Shown one piece after another: positions 1-8,344 of a DNA stretch of 64,000 bases (the stretch's first letter is position 1; each line of letters opens with the position of its first letter). This DNA is from Treponema vincentii. Its GTDB lineage: Bacteria > Spirochaetota > Spirochaetia > Treponematales > Treponemataceae. The notes below the pieces were generated by a model, which was given only the letters and a program-made list of their open reading frames with translations, was not told where the DNA came from and searched no databases. The DNA lies in contig NZ_CP048020.1 of assembly GCF_010365865.1 (NCBI RefSeq), positions 434,001 to 498,000 on the forward strand, written 5' to 3'. Both the position numbers and the translations under genes were made by a program.

Positions 1-156
1 ATGTACTAATGAAAGAATGTAAGCTCCGATTCCCGACCTGCCGTGATCGCATCCGAACGTATCAATCCCTATTTTCAAAATAAGCCTCTTTGCTTGTACG
101 ATTTAAGTATTTTGATGATTGTAGCATTTACCGTAACAATATGCTATCCTTGCAAC

Positions 157-1350
157 ATGACTGAGTTTTCAGATTTGCCATTGTACCAACCTTTTGTTAA
201 AACGCTTGTTGCCGGTGGGATTACAGAACCAACCCCTGTTCAAGAAAAAGTGATGCCGCTTGCCTTGGAAGGAAAAAGCGTTTTTTTTGAATCCGAAACC
301 GGTACGGGTAAAACTTTTGCTTTTTTATTACCGCTCTTAACAAGACTGATGCAGGATGAGCAAAAGTCAACTGCTCCGCGTATTCTTATTTTAAGCCCTA
401 CGGTAGAGCTTGCCTCTCAAATTAAAGAAGCGGCGGCTCAACTGCAAGGAACTGATACGAAATGTTTTAAGACACTGCTCTGTGTCGGCGGCAGTTCGTT
501 AAAACGGCAAATAGACGGCTTAAAAGAAAAGCCTGCCGTAATTATCGGAACACCGGCGCGCATTTCCGATTTAATCGGGCTAAAGAAACTCAAGCTGCAA
601 GAAATAAAGGCTGTAGTAATTGATGAAGCCGATCGCCAGCTTGCACGGGAAAGTAGAGACGCGCTGCAAGTCGTTCTTAGTGCGCTGCCGCAGGATGTGC
701 AGGCGCTTGCTTGTTCGGCAACATTTAATGGAAAAAATATTGAGCTGCTTAACAGCTTTTTGCGGCGTTCAAAAACTGCTACAGCGCCGGAATATGTTTC
801 GATTGCTCATACGGGAGTGCTTCAAAAGTCCATCGAACATTGGGCGCTTTTTAGCGATCGCCGGAGCAAAGCCGATACCTTGCGCGCACTGATCCATGCC
901 TTGGGCAGTACAACATTGGACGACAGAAAAAAAATCCTTATTTTTACTGCGCCTGCACAGGAAGTTGAAACCCTCGCGCAAAAGCTGCAATATAAAAAGA
1001 TCGCTGCCGTGCCGTTATATGGTAAACTCGAAGGTTCCGAACGAAAACAAATTATCGCACGGTTTAGGTCGGGTAAAACGAGGATATTAATTACCAGCGA
1101 TCTGTCCGCCCGCGGACTCGATATTGCCGATATTGACTACATCGTGCAGATGCAGCTTTCCAAAGATACCGATGTTTTTGTGCACCGTGCGGGGCGTACT
1201 GGAAGGGCAGGGAAGAAAGGCATCAATATCGTTATTGGGGATGAATACGAACTGCGCATTTTGCGAGGTATCGAAAAAAAGTTAGGCATAACGGTATATC
1301 CCAAAATCCTCACTAACGGAAAGATCGAGTCTGCTGCAGAAAATGCATAG
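157..1350 (+). CDS. DEAD-box ATP-dependent RNA helicase
   Basis: A 397-residue superfamily 2 RNA helicase, expected to unwind RNA duplexes in the cytoplasm during ribosome assembly or mRNA turnover. The core motifs are all visible: Walker A SETGTGKT near residue 46, the DEAD box in VVIDEADRQL, motif III in CSATF, and motif VI HRAGRTGRAG near the C-terminus. There is almost no C-terminal tail beyond the second RecA domain, so it resembles a minimal RhlE/CshA-type enzyme. The frame is open further upstream (from 43), but the ATG at 157 starts the conserved region and the upstream residues look like non-coding translation. No clear Shine-Dalgarno sequence precedes 157. Which helicase subfamily this is cannot be decided by eye. 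Confidence 0.9.
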   Translation: MTEFSDLPLYQPFVKTLVAGGITEPTPVQEKVMPLALEGKSVFFESETGTGKTFAFLLPLLTRLMQDEQKSTAPRILILSPTVELASQIKEAAAQLQGTDTKCFKTLLCVGGSSLKRQIDGLKEKPAVIIGTPARISDLIGLKKLKLQEIKAVVIDEADRQLARESRDALQVVLSALPQDVQALACSATFNGKNIELLNSFLRRSKTATAPEYVSIAHTGVLQKSIEHWALFSDRRSKADTLRALIHALGSTTLDDRKKILIFTAPAQEVETLAQKLQYKKIAAVPLYGKLEGSERKQIIARFRSGKTRILITSDLSARGLDIADIDYIVQMQLSKDTDVFVHRAGRTGRAGKKGINIVIGDEYELRILRGIEKKLGITVYPKILTNGKIESAAENA

Positions 1351-1389
1351 ATATGGAATTGGCTATTCCAGTATATTGCCTTCCGTAAG

Positions 1390-1648
1390 CCTTTTGAAAA
1401 TAGCCTGTTGCACAGTTGTACGTCCGTGCACAACTGTACAACGACGAGATTTGTGCATAGCCAAAATCTCGCTACTGGTTATCACACCGGACATCCATGG
1501 ACGTATTGATACGTTGAGGATTTTCAGTAGCGGCACGGATGCCGCTCGTATTAACCAGCAGCGATGTTTCGCTTGTGCGAAACTCGCCATTAAAAGTGTA
1601 CACGGATGTACACTTTTAATGATAGATGTACCGTTTATTTGTAAAAGG
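1390..1648. repeat. Composite hairpin element with inverted ends (families D and C)
   Basis: This fills most of the gap after the helicase gene. The left end CCTTTTGAAAATAG and the right end TTATTTGTAAAAGG are inverted relative to each other. Inside are several hairpins: a perfect 15-bp stem at 1588-1602/1607-1621, a stem at 1561-1572/1577-1587 with one bulged base, a perfect 7-bp stem at 1529-1535/1540-1546, and further pairings at about 1400-1480. Read on the minus strand, the first two match hairpins h1 and h2 of the elements at 16.0 kb and 29.2 kb. An ORF crosses the region but its codons are dictated by the palindromes, so I do not call a gene. Confidence 0.65.
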
Positions 1649-1770
1649 AAGGTTGACAGCGCGGAATTAACAAATATACTAAACTATTATAAACTGCATG
1701 GGAATATCTAATGCAACCGGCGTTAGAGACATTTGCAAGTTTTTTCTTTATTTATTATTGGAGAGCAATT

Positions 1771-2724
1771 ATGGCTATTGTTATTCGAGGATTGGGTAAA
1801 GCCCTCCCCTTAAAAGAGATGAAAAATACGGATTTTCCACCGGAGCTCGGCACATCGGATGAATGGATCCGAAGCCACACCGGTATCGGTTCACGCCGGA
1901 TCGCAGGCTCGGAGGACACAAGTGCATCGCTGGCGTACCAGGCTTGCCGGGATGCGCTTAAAAACAGTAAGATTTCCGAGCCTGTAGCGGCGGACAAAAT
2001 CGACCTTATTATTTGCGGTACTGCAACACCCGATTTCCCGGGTTCCCCGTCAAATGCCTGCCTTATTCAAAATAAATTGCGAGCAGTGCATTCGGTTTGC
2101 TTTGACCTAACGGCGGGGTGTTCCGGCTTTATCTACGCGCTGGACACGGCAGCAAGTATGATGGAAAGGCACCATTGGCGGTTTGCACTTGTGTGCGGGG
2201 CGGAGGTTCTCAGCCGGATTATGGACTGGACAGACCGTTCTACGTGTGTCTTATTCGGTGACGGTGCAGGCGCAGCATTGCTTGAAAACACGTTTGAACC
2301 TTCCGGTCTGGGTATCGGCGCTACCATACTCGGTGCCGACGGTACCGGAGCTGATAAGCTCTATATTGCACCCGACCGCCGTGTACACATGAACGGCAGG
2401 GCTGTATACGATTTTGCTGTCAGCCATATTACCGAAACGGTAAAAACGCTCCTTGCAAAGGAGCACTTGAAAGCTGACGACCTTGATTTAATCGTATGCC
2501 ATCAAGCAAACGAGCGGATATTGGAGGCTGCTGCAAAGCGGCTTAAAATCGACTTTGGAAAATTCGTCTGCAATCTTGAAAATTACGGGAACACTTCGGC
2601 AGCTTCCATCCCTATCACCCTTAACGAGCTTACGGAACAGGGAAAATTGCATGAAGGTACGACCATACTGATTACCGGCTTCGGCGCAGGCTTGACATGG
2701 GGCGGTGCCATCATCCGATTCTAA
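1771..2724 (+). CDS. fabH: 3-oxoacyl-ACP synthase III
   Basis: Condenses an acyl-CoA primer with malonyl-ACP to start type II fatty-acid synthesis. The 317-residue protein has the usual FabH length and the Cys-His-Asn triad: Cys117 in DLTAGCSGF, His in VCHQAN, and Asn in ENYGNTSAAS. The ATG at 1771 is chosen because a GGAGAG ribosome site lies 5 bases upstream (1760-1765); an earlier in-frame start at 1711 would add an unrelated hydrophobic stretch. It is the first gene of a fab cluster (fabD, fabG, fabF, fabZ follow on the same strand). An 80-base gap with a hairpin repeat separates it from fabD, so the cluster may not be a single uninterrupted transcript. Confidence 0.95.
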   Translation: MAIVIRGLGKALPLKEMKNTDFPPELGTSDEWIRSHTGIGSRRIAGSEDTSASLAYQACRDALKNSKISEPVAADKIDLIICGTATPDFPGSPSNACLIQNKLRAVHSVCFDLTAGCSGFIYALDTAASMMERHHWRFALVCGAEVLSRIMDWTDRSTCVLFGDGAGAALLENTFEPSGLGIGATILGADGTGADKLYIAPDRRVHMNGRAVYDFAVSHITETVKTLLAKEHLKADDLDLIVCHQANERILEAAAKRLKIDFGKFVCNLENYGNTSAASIPITLNELTEQGKLHEGTTILITGFGAGLTWGGAIIRF

Positions 2725-2732
2725 TGTAAGAG

Positions 2733-2765
2733 TATCTCTAAAAAACTGAGGTTTTTAGAAGATAT
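2733..2765. repeat. Family A hairpin repeat
   Basis: ATCTCTAAAAAACTG followed by GTTTTTAGAAGAT forms a stem with a one-base bulge. It is one of six intergenic copies of a CTCTAAAAACT hairpin in this window, here between fabH and fabD. It lacks a strong T run, so terminator function is uncertain. Confidence 0.55.
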
Positions 2766-2804
2766 CCCCTTATAGATCTAATATTTATTTATGGAAGAAA
2801 AGTA

Positions 2805-3773
2805 ATGAAGTACGTTTTTTTGTTTTCGGGACAAGGTTCCCAATTCAAGGGCATGGCAGAAGATATCTGTAAGAAATACCCGTCAGCCCGTACCGTCATC
2901 GATGAGATGAGCAAGGCTTCGGGAGAAGATATCGCTGCTTTCTTATGGAATATGGAACCGGTGGAACTTGCACGGAGTGACCGAAGTCAACTTGCCATCA
3001 CTGCAATGCAGGTCGCAATTACCGCAGTTTTACGTGAACACGGTATTACGCCGGTTGCCGCCGCAGGGTTCAGCCTAGGTGAATTTTCAGCGTTGTATGC
3101 TGCAAATGTCTTAGACCTTGTAACGATGACAAAACTGGTAACTTTGCGCGGAAAAATCATGCAGAAATACTGTGAAAAACTCGATGAGCAGAGTAAAGCG
3201 TCCGGCAGCGGATGCGGTATGGCGGCGGTACTCAAACTTGATCCTGAGCGGATTGTCGAAATTTTGAAACCGTATTCCGATCCTGCGACGGGGATTGTTT
3301 TTGCAGCAAATTTGAATAGTCCGATGCAAACCGTTGTATCGGGAACAGCCGAAGGGCTTGATGCCGCGGAAAAACTCTGCAAGGAAGCGGGAGCAAAACG
3401 CTTTATCCGGCTTGCGGTTGCAGGGACGTTCCATTCGCCGCTGATGCGCGGTGCAGCCGAAGAATTTTCCGCAGTGCTGCAGGATGTTCCGTTCAATGAT
3501 CCCGTTATTCCGATTTTTTCAAATGTTACGGGAAAGCGGCTTTTAACCGGCGAAGAAGCGAAAAAAAACGCCGTACTGCACCTAACGCATCCTGTGCGCT
3601 GGCTTGAGGAAGAGCGGGAACTCGCTGCGCTGGCAAATGCGGCTACACTGTTGGAAATAGGTCCGGGCATGACGCTCTGCAATCTGTGGCGGGACAGCGG
3701 CTGCGCAGGAAACTGCCACCCCACCGGTACCGCTGAACAATTATCGGCTGTGATAGACGGCAGCCGTTCATAA
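2805..3773 (+). CDS. fabD: Malonyl-CoA:ACP transacylase
   Basis: Transfers malonyl from CoA to acyl carrier protein, supplying extender units for fatty-acid elongation. The 322-residue product opens with the family signature LFSGQGSQ, carries the nucleophile serine in GFSLGEFSALYA, and has the catalytic histidine in GTFHSPLM. A GGAAG ribosome site lies 7 bases before the ATG. It sits between fabH and fabG; fabG starts nine bases after its stop, suggesting co-transcription of fabD-fabG-fabF. Length and motifs are standard, with nothing missing. Confidence 0.95.
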   Translation: MKYVFLFSGQGSQFKGMAEDICKKYPSARTVIDEMSKASGEDIAAFLWNMEPVELARSDRSQLAITAMQVAITAVLREHGITPVAAAGFSLGEFSALYAANVLDLVTMTKLVTLRGKIMQKYCEKLDEQSKASGSGCGMAAVLKLDPERIVEILKPYSDPATGIVFAANLNSPMQTVVSGTAEGLDAAEKLCKEAGAKRFIRLAVAGTFHSPLMRGAAEEFSAVLQDVPFNDPVIPIFSNVTGKRLLTGEEAKKNAVLHLTHPVRWLEEERELAALANAATLLEIGPGMTLCNLWRDSGCAGNCHPTGTAEQLSAVIDGSRS

Positions 3774-3782
3774 GAGGTTTAT

Positions 3783-4529
3783 ATGTTATTACAAGGGAAA
3801 AAAGCATTAGTAACCGGTTCTTCACGCGGAATCGGAAAAGAGATAGTCCGCAGGTTTCTGGAAGAAGGTGCTGAGGTATGGGGGCTCTGTACAAAGCCCT
3901 CACAAGGAAAGGCGGAAATGGAAGCCTTCGCCGCACAGCACAATAGCGTATTCCACGAGATATACGCCGACTGCGGAAATGCCGAAGAACTGACCGCTAC
4001 GGTAAAAGAGGCACTCAAGCAATCCGGTGGATTTCAGATTTTGGTCAACAACGCGGGAATTACTCGGGACGGGCTGTCGTTCCGTATGCCGCAGGATGAT
4101 TGGGACGCTGTACTGCGCGTCAATTTGACCGGCGCTTTTTTAACATCGCAAATTGTCTCTTCCGATATGTTGCGGAAGCGGGAAGGTTCTATTATCAATA
4201 TGGCCAGTATCGTCGGCCTGCACGGACAAGGCGGGCAGGTTAACTATGCGGCAAGTAAAGCGGGCTTAATCGGTATGACCAAAAGCCTTGCAAAAGAGAT
4301 CGGCAGCAGAGGGGTACGGGTCAATGCGATTGCACCCGGCTATATCGAAACGGATATGACCTCGTCATTACCGGAAGATATGCGGAAAAATTGGATAGAA
4401 ACAGCTATTCCTCTAAAACGCGGAGGAACGCCGCTTGATGTTGCAAATGCGGCTGTCTTTTTAGCATCCGATTTATCCGTGTATATTACCGCACAGGTAC
4501 TCGGCGTAGACGGCGGTATGGGCGCCTAA
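3783..4529 (+). CDS. fabG: 3-oxoacyl-ACP reductase
   Basis: NADPH-dependent reduction of 3-oxoacyl-ACP to 3-hydroxyacyl-ACP, the first reductive step of the elongation cycle. A 248-residue short-chain dehydrogenase: cofactor motif TGSSRGIGKE at the N-terminus, NNAG in the middle, and the Ser-Tyr-Lys catalytic set seen as NMASIVG and NYAASKAG. The C-terminal GVDGGMGA ending is typical of FabG. An AAGAGG sequence just upstream serves as the ribosome site. The stop codon is followed within 15 bases by the fabF start, so the two are almost certainly co-transcribed. Confidence 0.95.
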   Translation: MLLQGKKALVTGSSRGIGKEIVRRFLEEGAEVWGLCTKPSQGKAEMEAFAAQHNSVFHEIYADCGNAEELTATVKEALKQSGGFQILVNNAGITRDGLSFRMPQDDWDAVLRVNLTGAFLTSQIVSSDMLRKREGSIINMASIVGLHGQGGQVNYAASKAGLIGMTKSLAKEIGSRGVRVNAIAPGYIETDMTSSLPEDMRKNWIETAIPLKRGGTPLDVANAAVFLASDLSVYITAQVLGVDGGMGA

Positions 4530-4544
4530 TTGAAGGAGAAAAAA

Positions 4545-5792
4545 ATGAGAAGAGTTGTAATTACCGGTCTTGGTGCCGTTTCCGCTTTGGGAAATACGGT
4601 TGCGGAAACATGGGAAGGAATAAAAGCAGGTCGCTGCGGAATCGAGAAGATTACCGTCAACTATGACCCCGGAGATGATAGGGTAAGAATTGCGGCTGAA
4701 TGTAAAGAGTTTGATCCTACCGCATTTATGGATAAAAAGGATGCCCGTAAAATGGCGCGCTTTTCGCAGTTTGCAGTGGCGGCAGCGGTACAGGCAGTAG
4801 CGGATGCAGGACTCTCAAACGAAACGATAGAGGGCGACCGTACCGGCGTGATGATTGGAAACGGCATCGGCGGTTTTGAAATCCATGAAAGCTCGTTCAA
4901 AAAATACTTTGAAGCGGGGCACTCGCGGATACCGCCTCTCGCTATTCCGCTACTCATTCCGAACGAGGCAGCAGGCAACGTCAGTATGCATTTCGGACTG
5001 CACGGCGTTTCGTGGACAATTACGACCGCCTGCGCTTCCAGTACCGACGCTTTGGGCAATGCGCTCGATTTAATCCGCTCGGGTAGAATGGATATGTGTC
5101 TTGCAGGAGGGACTGAGGCCGCAATTACAGGGTTCGGTATCAATGCATTCAGCGTACTGCAAACGCTGGCGTCGGACTATAACGATGAACCGCACAAAGC
5201 CTGCTGCCCCTTTGATAAAAAGCGCTCGGGTTTTGTGATGGGGGAAGGCGCAGGTATTCTCATTCTTGAAGAATACGAACATGCAAAAAAGCGCGGTGCA
5301 AAGATATACGCAGAACTTGCAGGCTATGGCGGCTCCTCCGACGCATATCACCTGACCAGCCCCGACCCTTCCGGTATCAGTGGTGCTTTGGCGATGACGA
5401 AGGCCTTGGAAGACGCGGGGGTAAAACCGGAAGATGTGCAGTACTACAATGCGCACGGAACATCAACCCCGATTAATGACCCCTCCGAAACCGCGATGAT
5501 TAAAAAAGCGTTCGGGCAACATGCATATAACCTGAAAATCTCTTCAACAAAGTCGATGATTGGTCACTGCTTAGGAGCTGCCGGCGCGTTGGAAGCAATT
5601 ATCTGCGTAAAAGCAATTGAAGAAGGTTTTTGTCCCCCCACCGTGAACTTAACGGAACCTGATTTAGAGGCAGGATGCGATCTGAATTACCTGCCGCAAA
5701 AAGGCATCTCCTGCACGGTCGATTGCGCCGCATCCGGTTCGCTCGGTTTCGGCGGCCACAACGGCGTGTTAGTGTTCAAAAAAGTAAAGTAG
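4545..5792 (+). CDS. fabF: 3-oxoacyl-ACP synthase II
   Basis: Elongating beta-ketoacyl-ACP synthase (KAS II). The Cys-His-His triad is visible: Cys in TTACASSTDALG, His in NAHGTSTPINDP, and His in MIGHCLGAAGA. The 415-residue length is normal. An in-frame TTG at 4530 exists, but it lies within the ribosome site GAAGGAG, so the ATG at 4545 is the better start. No acyl carrier protein gene lies between fabG and fabF, where many bacteria have acpP. A perfect 12-bp hairpin at 5849-5876 follows and may end the transcript before fabZ. Confidence 0.95.
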   Translation: MRRVVITGLGAVSALGNTVAETWEGIKAGRCGIEKITVNYDPGDDRVRIAAECKEFDPTAFMDKKDARKMARFSQFAVAAAVQAVADAGLSNETIEGDRTGVMIGNGIGGFEIHESSFKKYFEAGHSRIPPLAIPLLIPNEAAGNVSMHFGLHGVSWTITTACASSTDALGNALDLIRSGRMDMCLAGGTEAAITGFGINAFSVLQTLASDYNDEPHKACCPFDKKRSGFVMGEGAGILILEEYEHAKKRGAKIYAELAGYGGSSDAYHLTSPDPSGISGALAMTKALEDAGVKPEDVQYYNAHGTSTPINDPSETAMIKKAFGQHAYNLKISSTKSMIGHCLGAAGALEAIICVKAIEEGFCPPTVNLTEPDLEAGCDLNYLPQKGISCTVDCAASGSLGFGGHNGVLVFKKVK

Positions 5793-5848
5793 GAAAAATT
5801 GGGAAACCGCATTAGGAATATTTCAAGCGGGTGCTTTCCTTTTGAGAT

Positions 5849-5876
5849 GCGCGAAATTTTAGATAAAATTTCGCGC
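5849..5876. terminator. Hairpin after fabF, terminator-like
   Basis: Perfect inverted repeat GCGCGAAATTTT / AAAATTTCGCGC with a four-base loop, followed by a weak AT-rich tail. An almost identical hairpin follows dps at 28951-28984, where a run of eight T makes it a convincing terminator. In both places a family B nested palindrome lies directly downstream. Confidence 0.55.
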
Positions 5877-5892
5877 TATTTATTTAGACGAA

Positions 5893-5982
5893 GGGTAAAC
5901 GCATCAGACAAATGGGTAAGAATCGCAGAATAATGGAGATTGTTCTGCGGGATATCCATAAGAATGTCTGATGCGTTTACCC
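5893..5982. repeat. Family B nested palindrome, copy 1
   Basis: The outer arms GGGTAAACGCATCAGACA (5893-5910) and its exact complement (5965-5982) form a perfect 18-bp stem. An inner stem pairs CGCAGAA (5924-5930) with TTCTGCG (5943-5949). The right arm ends 16 bases before the fabZ start, leaving room only for the ribosome site. Two related elements lie at 29.0 kb and 46.5 kb. Confidence 0.7.
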
Positions 5983-5998
5983 CCTAAAGGAGAAAACG

Positions 5999-6423
5999 AT
6001 GACAAAAGATATTGAAGCCTTGCTTCCGCACCGGAAGCCGTTTTTGTTTGTCGATGAAATTATCCGTGCCGATGATGAAGGCAGCGAAAGCCGGTATACC
6101 TTTAAGCCGGAGGAGTTCTTTTTTTTAAAGGACATTTCCCCGAATATCCGGTAGTGCCCGGTGTCGTATTGGTTGAAACAATGGCTCAAGCGGGCGGCGC
6201 AGCACTGAGTTCTATGGGCAAGTTTGAAACAGGTGCGCTGTTCTTTTTGGCGACTATCGATAAGGTAAAACTTCGTGCACAGGTACGCCCGGGAGATACG
6301 GTACGCATCGAGGTAAAAAACTTGCGCGTTTCTTCCCAGATGATTAAGCAATCCGGTAAGCTCTACAACGGTGATGCTGTCGCTGCGGAAGCGGAGTGGA
6401 TGTGTTTGGTGGGAAAGGCCTAG
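5999..6423 (+). pseudogene. fabZ: 3-hydroxyacyl-ACP dehydratase, frame broken at T8
   Basis: The last elongation-cycle enzyme, dehydrating 3-hydroxyacyl-ACP. The ATG at 5999 has a good AAAGGAGA ribosome site and opens a typical FabZ start (EALLPHRKPFLFVDEI). The frame stops at 6153, but the rest of FabZ (GHFPEYPVVPGVVLVE with the catalytic His, then ETMAQAGG) continues in another frame to 6423. The shift lies at a run of eight T (6119-6126). Nine T, or six, would restore a protein of about 141 or 140 residues, the normal length. Because FabZ is usually essential, a homopolymer sequencing error or slippage-tolerant expression is at least as likely as a true null gene. Confidence 0.85.
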
Positions 6424-6426
6424 TTT

Positions 6427-6692
6427 CCTTTTGAAAATATACGGCACACCTACTCTGACAGGATGTCCGCGGGTATAAGCAGTAGCAGGGACTGTCCAAA
6501 AGCTGAAAGGCTATCGATTTTTTCTGTAAAGAAATGATTGGGAACCTCTAAAAACTGCAAGCCTATCGGCTTGTTCTGTAAGGAATAATCATCGTATCCG
6601 CTAACGCGGACTGCGAATCAGTTTTTGGCGGTTCCCTCGTTGCTGAACAGCGTATATTCTTATATGCTGTTCAGCAAGCTGTTTTCAAAAGG
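6427..6692. repeat. Family D element with inverted ends
   Basis: Starts three bases after the fabZ stop with CCTTTTGAAAATATACGG and ends with the inverted CAAAAGG. Inside, GGGAACCTCTAAAAACTG (6540-6557) pairs across about 60 bases with a complementary segment at 6619-6636, and a CAAGCC/GGCTTG hairpin lies between. Two adjacent segments (about 6500-6535 and 6555-6590) look like a diverged tandem duplication. A further stem, GCTGAACAGC-like, lies at about 6641-6676. I see no gene in this interval. Confidence 0.55.
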
Positions 6693-6722
6693 CTCACGGA
6701 AGTGAGTAAAATACATTATCAG

Positions 6723-7484
6723 TTATCTATTCAAAAAGTCGATGATACGCTGCGCTACCAGTTCACGCTCGACATCGTCGGTAACAATATGACTGCTTTC
6801 TTCCAAGATGACATACTCATTCGGCGCCTTGAGCAGCCGGTCGATAAGTTCTTTTTCCTTAAACGGTACCGACTGATCCGATTTTGATAAAACCGTTATC
6901 ACCTTTGATCGGATATTCGGAAGCTGCTGAATAGCCATCTTCTGCAGTTTGTACAAGTCCGCGGCCTTTCCGACGTAATCATAGTTGCAATAGTCTTTGA
7001 CGCAATCATAATATTCGGGTTCTTTATAAAATGTTTTCCCTTCCGTCGGAATGGTCTGTATAAAATATTTTAAGTACGGTGTCAGTTTGATCCGTGAATC
7101 GGCGGCCATAAATGCGGGCGCACAAAGGAAGATTTTTTCAGGCTGAAATTTTGCCGCAAGGAGCGCAGTCAGCACGCCTCCCATCGAAAGACCGCCGACA
7201 TATACCGTCTGATATGCTTCGGATAAATCGAGGTATTCATCATACACGCGCCGCAGCCAATCCTTCCACGAAGTTGCGATAAAGTCCTCTTTGTTTGTCC
7301 CATGCCCCGGCAGGCGCGGGATCGATACGGTGTATCCCGCCTTATGCAGCTGCGTGCCGAGCCACAGCATTTCCCGCGGAGAACCCGTATACCCGTGTAT
7401 CAACAAAATGGCTTTATCTTCACCCTGAAAAAAATGAGGTTTGGTGAACCGATTTATTTTTGCCGGATTATTATCATAAAACAT
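6723..7484 (-). CDS. Alpha/beta-hydrolase, carboxylesterase/lipase type
   Basis: A 253-residue alpha/beta-hydrolase, probably a cytoplasmic carboxylesterase or monoacylglycerol-lipase-like enzyme. Visible features are the oxyanion region LLIHGYTGSPREM, the nucleophile elbow GGLSMGG, and the catalytic histidine in EESSHIVTDD near the C-terminus. A GGAG ribosome site precedes the ATG. There is no signal peptide. It stands alone on the minus strand between two repeat-rich gaps. Substrate cannot be inferred; Est30-type esterases and bacterial monoglyceride lipases have the same layout. Confidence 0.85.
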   Translation of the reverse strand: MFYDNNPAKINRFTKPHFFQGEDKAILLIHGYTGSPREMLWLGTQLHKAGYTVSIPRLPGHGTNKEDFIATSWKDWLRRVYDEYLDLSEAYQTVYVGGLSMGGVLTALLAAKFQPEKIFLCAPAFMAADSRIKLTPYLKYFIQTIPTEGKTFYKEPEYYDCVKDYCNYDYVGKAADLYKLQKMAIQQLPNIRSKVITVLSKSDQSVPFKEKELIDRLLKAPNEYVILEESSHIVTDDVERELVAQRIIDFLNR

Positions 7485-7759
7485 CTGAAGCTCCTATCAT
7501 TTTGCATATAAACAATACCCCCTTATCTGCCTTTTGTAAATATACAGTACATCCTTGGAAATAGGAGATGCCGAGTGAAATTCGTATTTTTATACCCACT
7601 CTTAAAATCTTGAAGAAACGCACAAATACTGCTGAATCAATCTTGAAGAAACGCGTCATCCGCCATCGGTAAAAGAAATAATACAAAATCAAAAGAGCTG
7701 CTCTATGAGCTCCTTCCTGGTTTCAATAAATGGAAAAAACTCGAGTATAGCATTTTTAT
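7485..7759. other. Intergenic spacer with a lone family D end
   Basis: Holds one CCTTTTGTAAATATACAG end (from 7530) matching the family D termini, without a recognisable partner, and a 16-base direct repeat AATCTTGAAGAAACGC at 7606-7621 and 7639-7654. A 72-codon minus-strand ORF crosses the region but has no ribosome site or recognisable sequence, so I do not call it a gene. Confidence 0.4.
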
Positions 7760-8344
7760 TCAAACTTTACCGGCAGAAAAATTTGCTTGATCTCTTATCG
7801 TATTCTTACTTATCTTTCTCAGCCGTTTTAACTCTTTTTTTATTTCTTTCGCATAAGGATGGTTGTTGTCTCTAATATTTAAAATTCTCAAATATTCTTG
7901 TAATAACGTCTTTTCAATACCGGTCAATTCATTTTTTGCATTAGCAGATTTTATCGGCTGCTCATTAAAAAAATATTCGACTTCCAATTTATCAATAAAA
8001 TCATCTGTCGTTTTCTTGTCATACTGATTATGTGCAACTATACTGGCTATGCTTTGTCTAAGGGTAGATAATGTTCCATATTTTACGCGGGTCTCCGTAT
8101 GTGTATCGTTAATATGCCAATTCAATCGGTCTCTAATAGATTCTTTTACGGCAATACCGATATAGATACAAAACTTATCCGACTGCGTTTCAATTGAGGA
8201 TTTTATATCATCAAACTTAACGTTCAATTCATTTAAAATCACATCTAACTCAGCTCGATTTGCCCACCATTTATAATATCCCGGTGCTTTTTTTATCTTT
8301 TGTAAATTTTCTTTATCTCTTAATTCTATCGCTTTTACTATCAT
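7760..8344 (-). CDS. GIY-YIG-like nuclease domain protein
   Basis: A 194-residue protein that looks like a GIY-YIG family nuclease: PGYYKWWAN near residue 20 fits the first motif, and YIGIAVKESIRDRLNWH near residue 62 fits the YIG strand plus the conserved arginine helix. The charged C-terminal third has no assignment. The start at 8344 has a strong GGGGAGG ribosome site and lies inside the end of the upstream gene (32-base overlap), so translation of the two is probably coupled. From memory, this nuclease subtype often neighbours DUF6884-like genes. The AT-rich composition sets the pair apart from the housekeeping genes. Target unknown; DNA repair, phage defence or mobile DNA are all possible. 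Confidence 0.6.
   Translation of the reverse strand: MIVKAIELRDKENLQKIKKAPGYYKWWANRAELDVILNELNVKFDDIKSSIETQSDKFCIYIGIAVKESIRDRLNWHINDTHTETRVKYGTLSTLRQSIASIVAHNQYDKKTTDDFIDKLEVEYFFNEQPIKSANAKNELTGIEKTLLQEYLRILNIRDNNHPYAKEIKKELKRLRKISKNTIRDQANFSAGKV

Noticed and set aside
1343-1711. 122-codon plus-strand ORF after the helicase
   Set aside because: It runs through perfect palindromes of a repeat element, has no ribosome site, and its sequence looks like translated hairpins.
2987-3724. 245-codon minus-strand ORF
   Set aside because: It is antisense to fabD, serine-rich as expected of a shadow frame, and has no domain or ribosome site.
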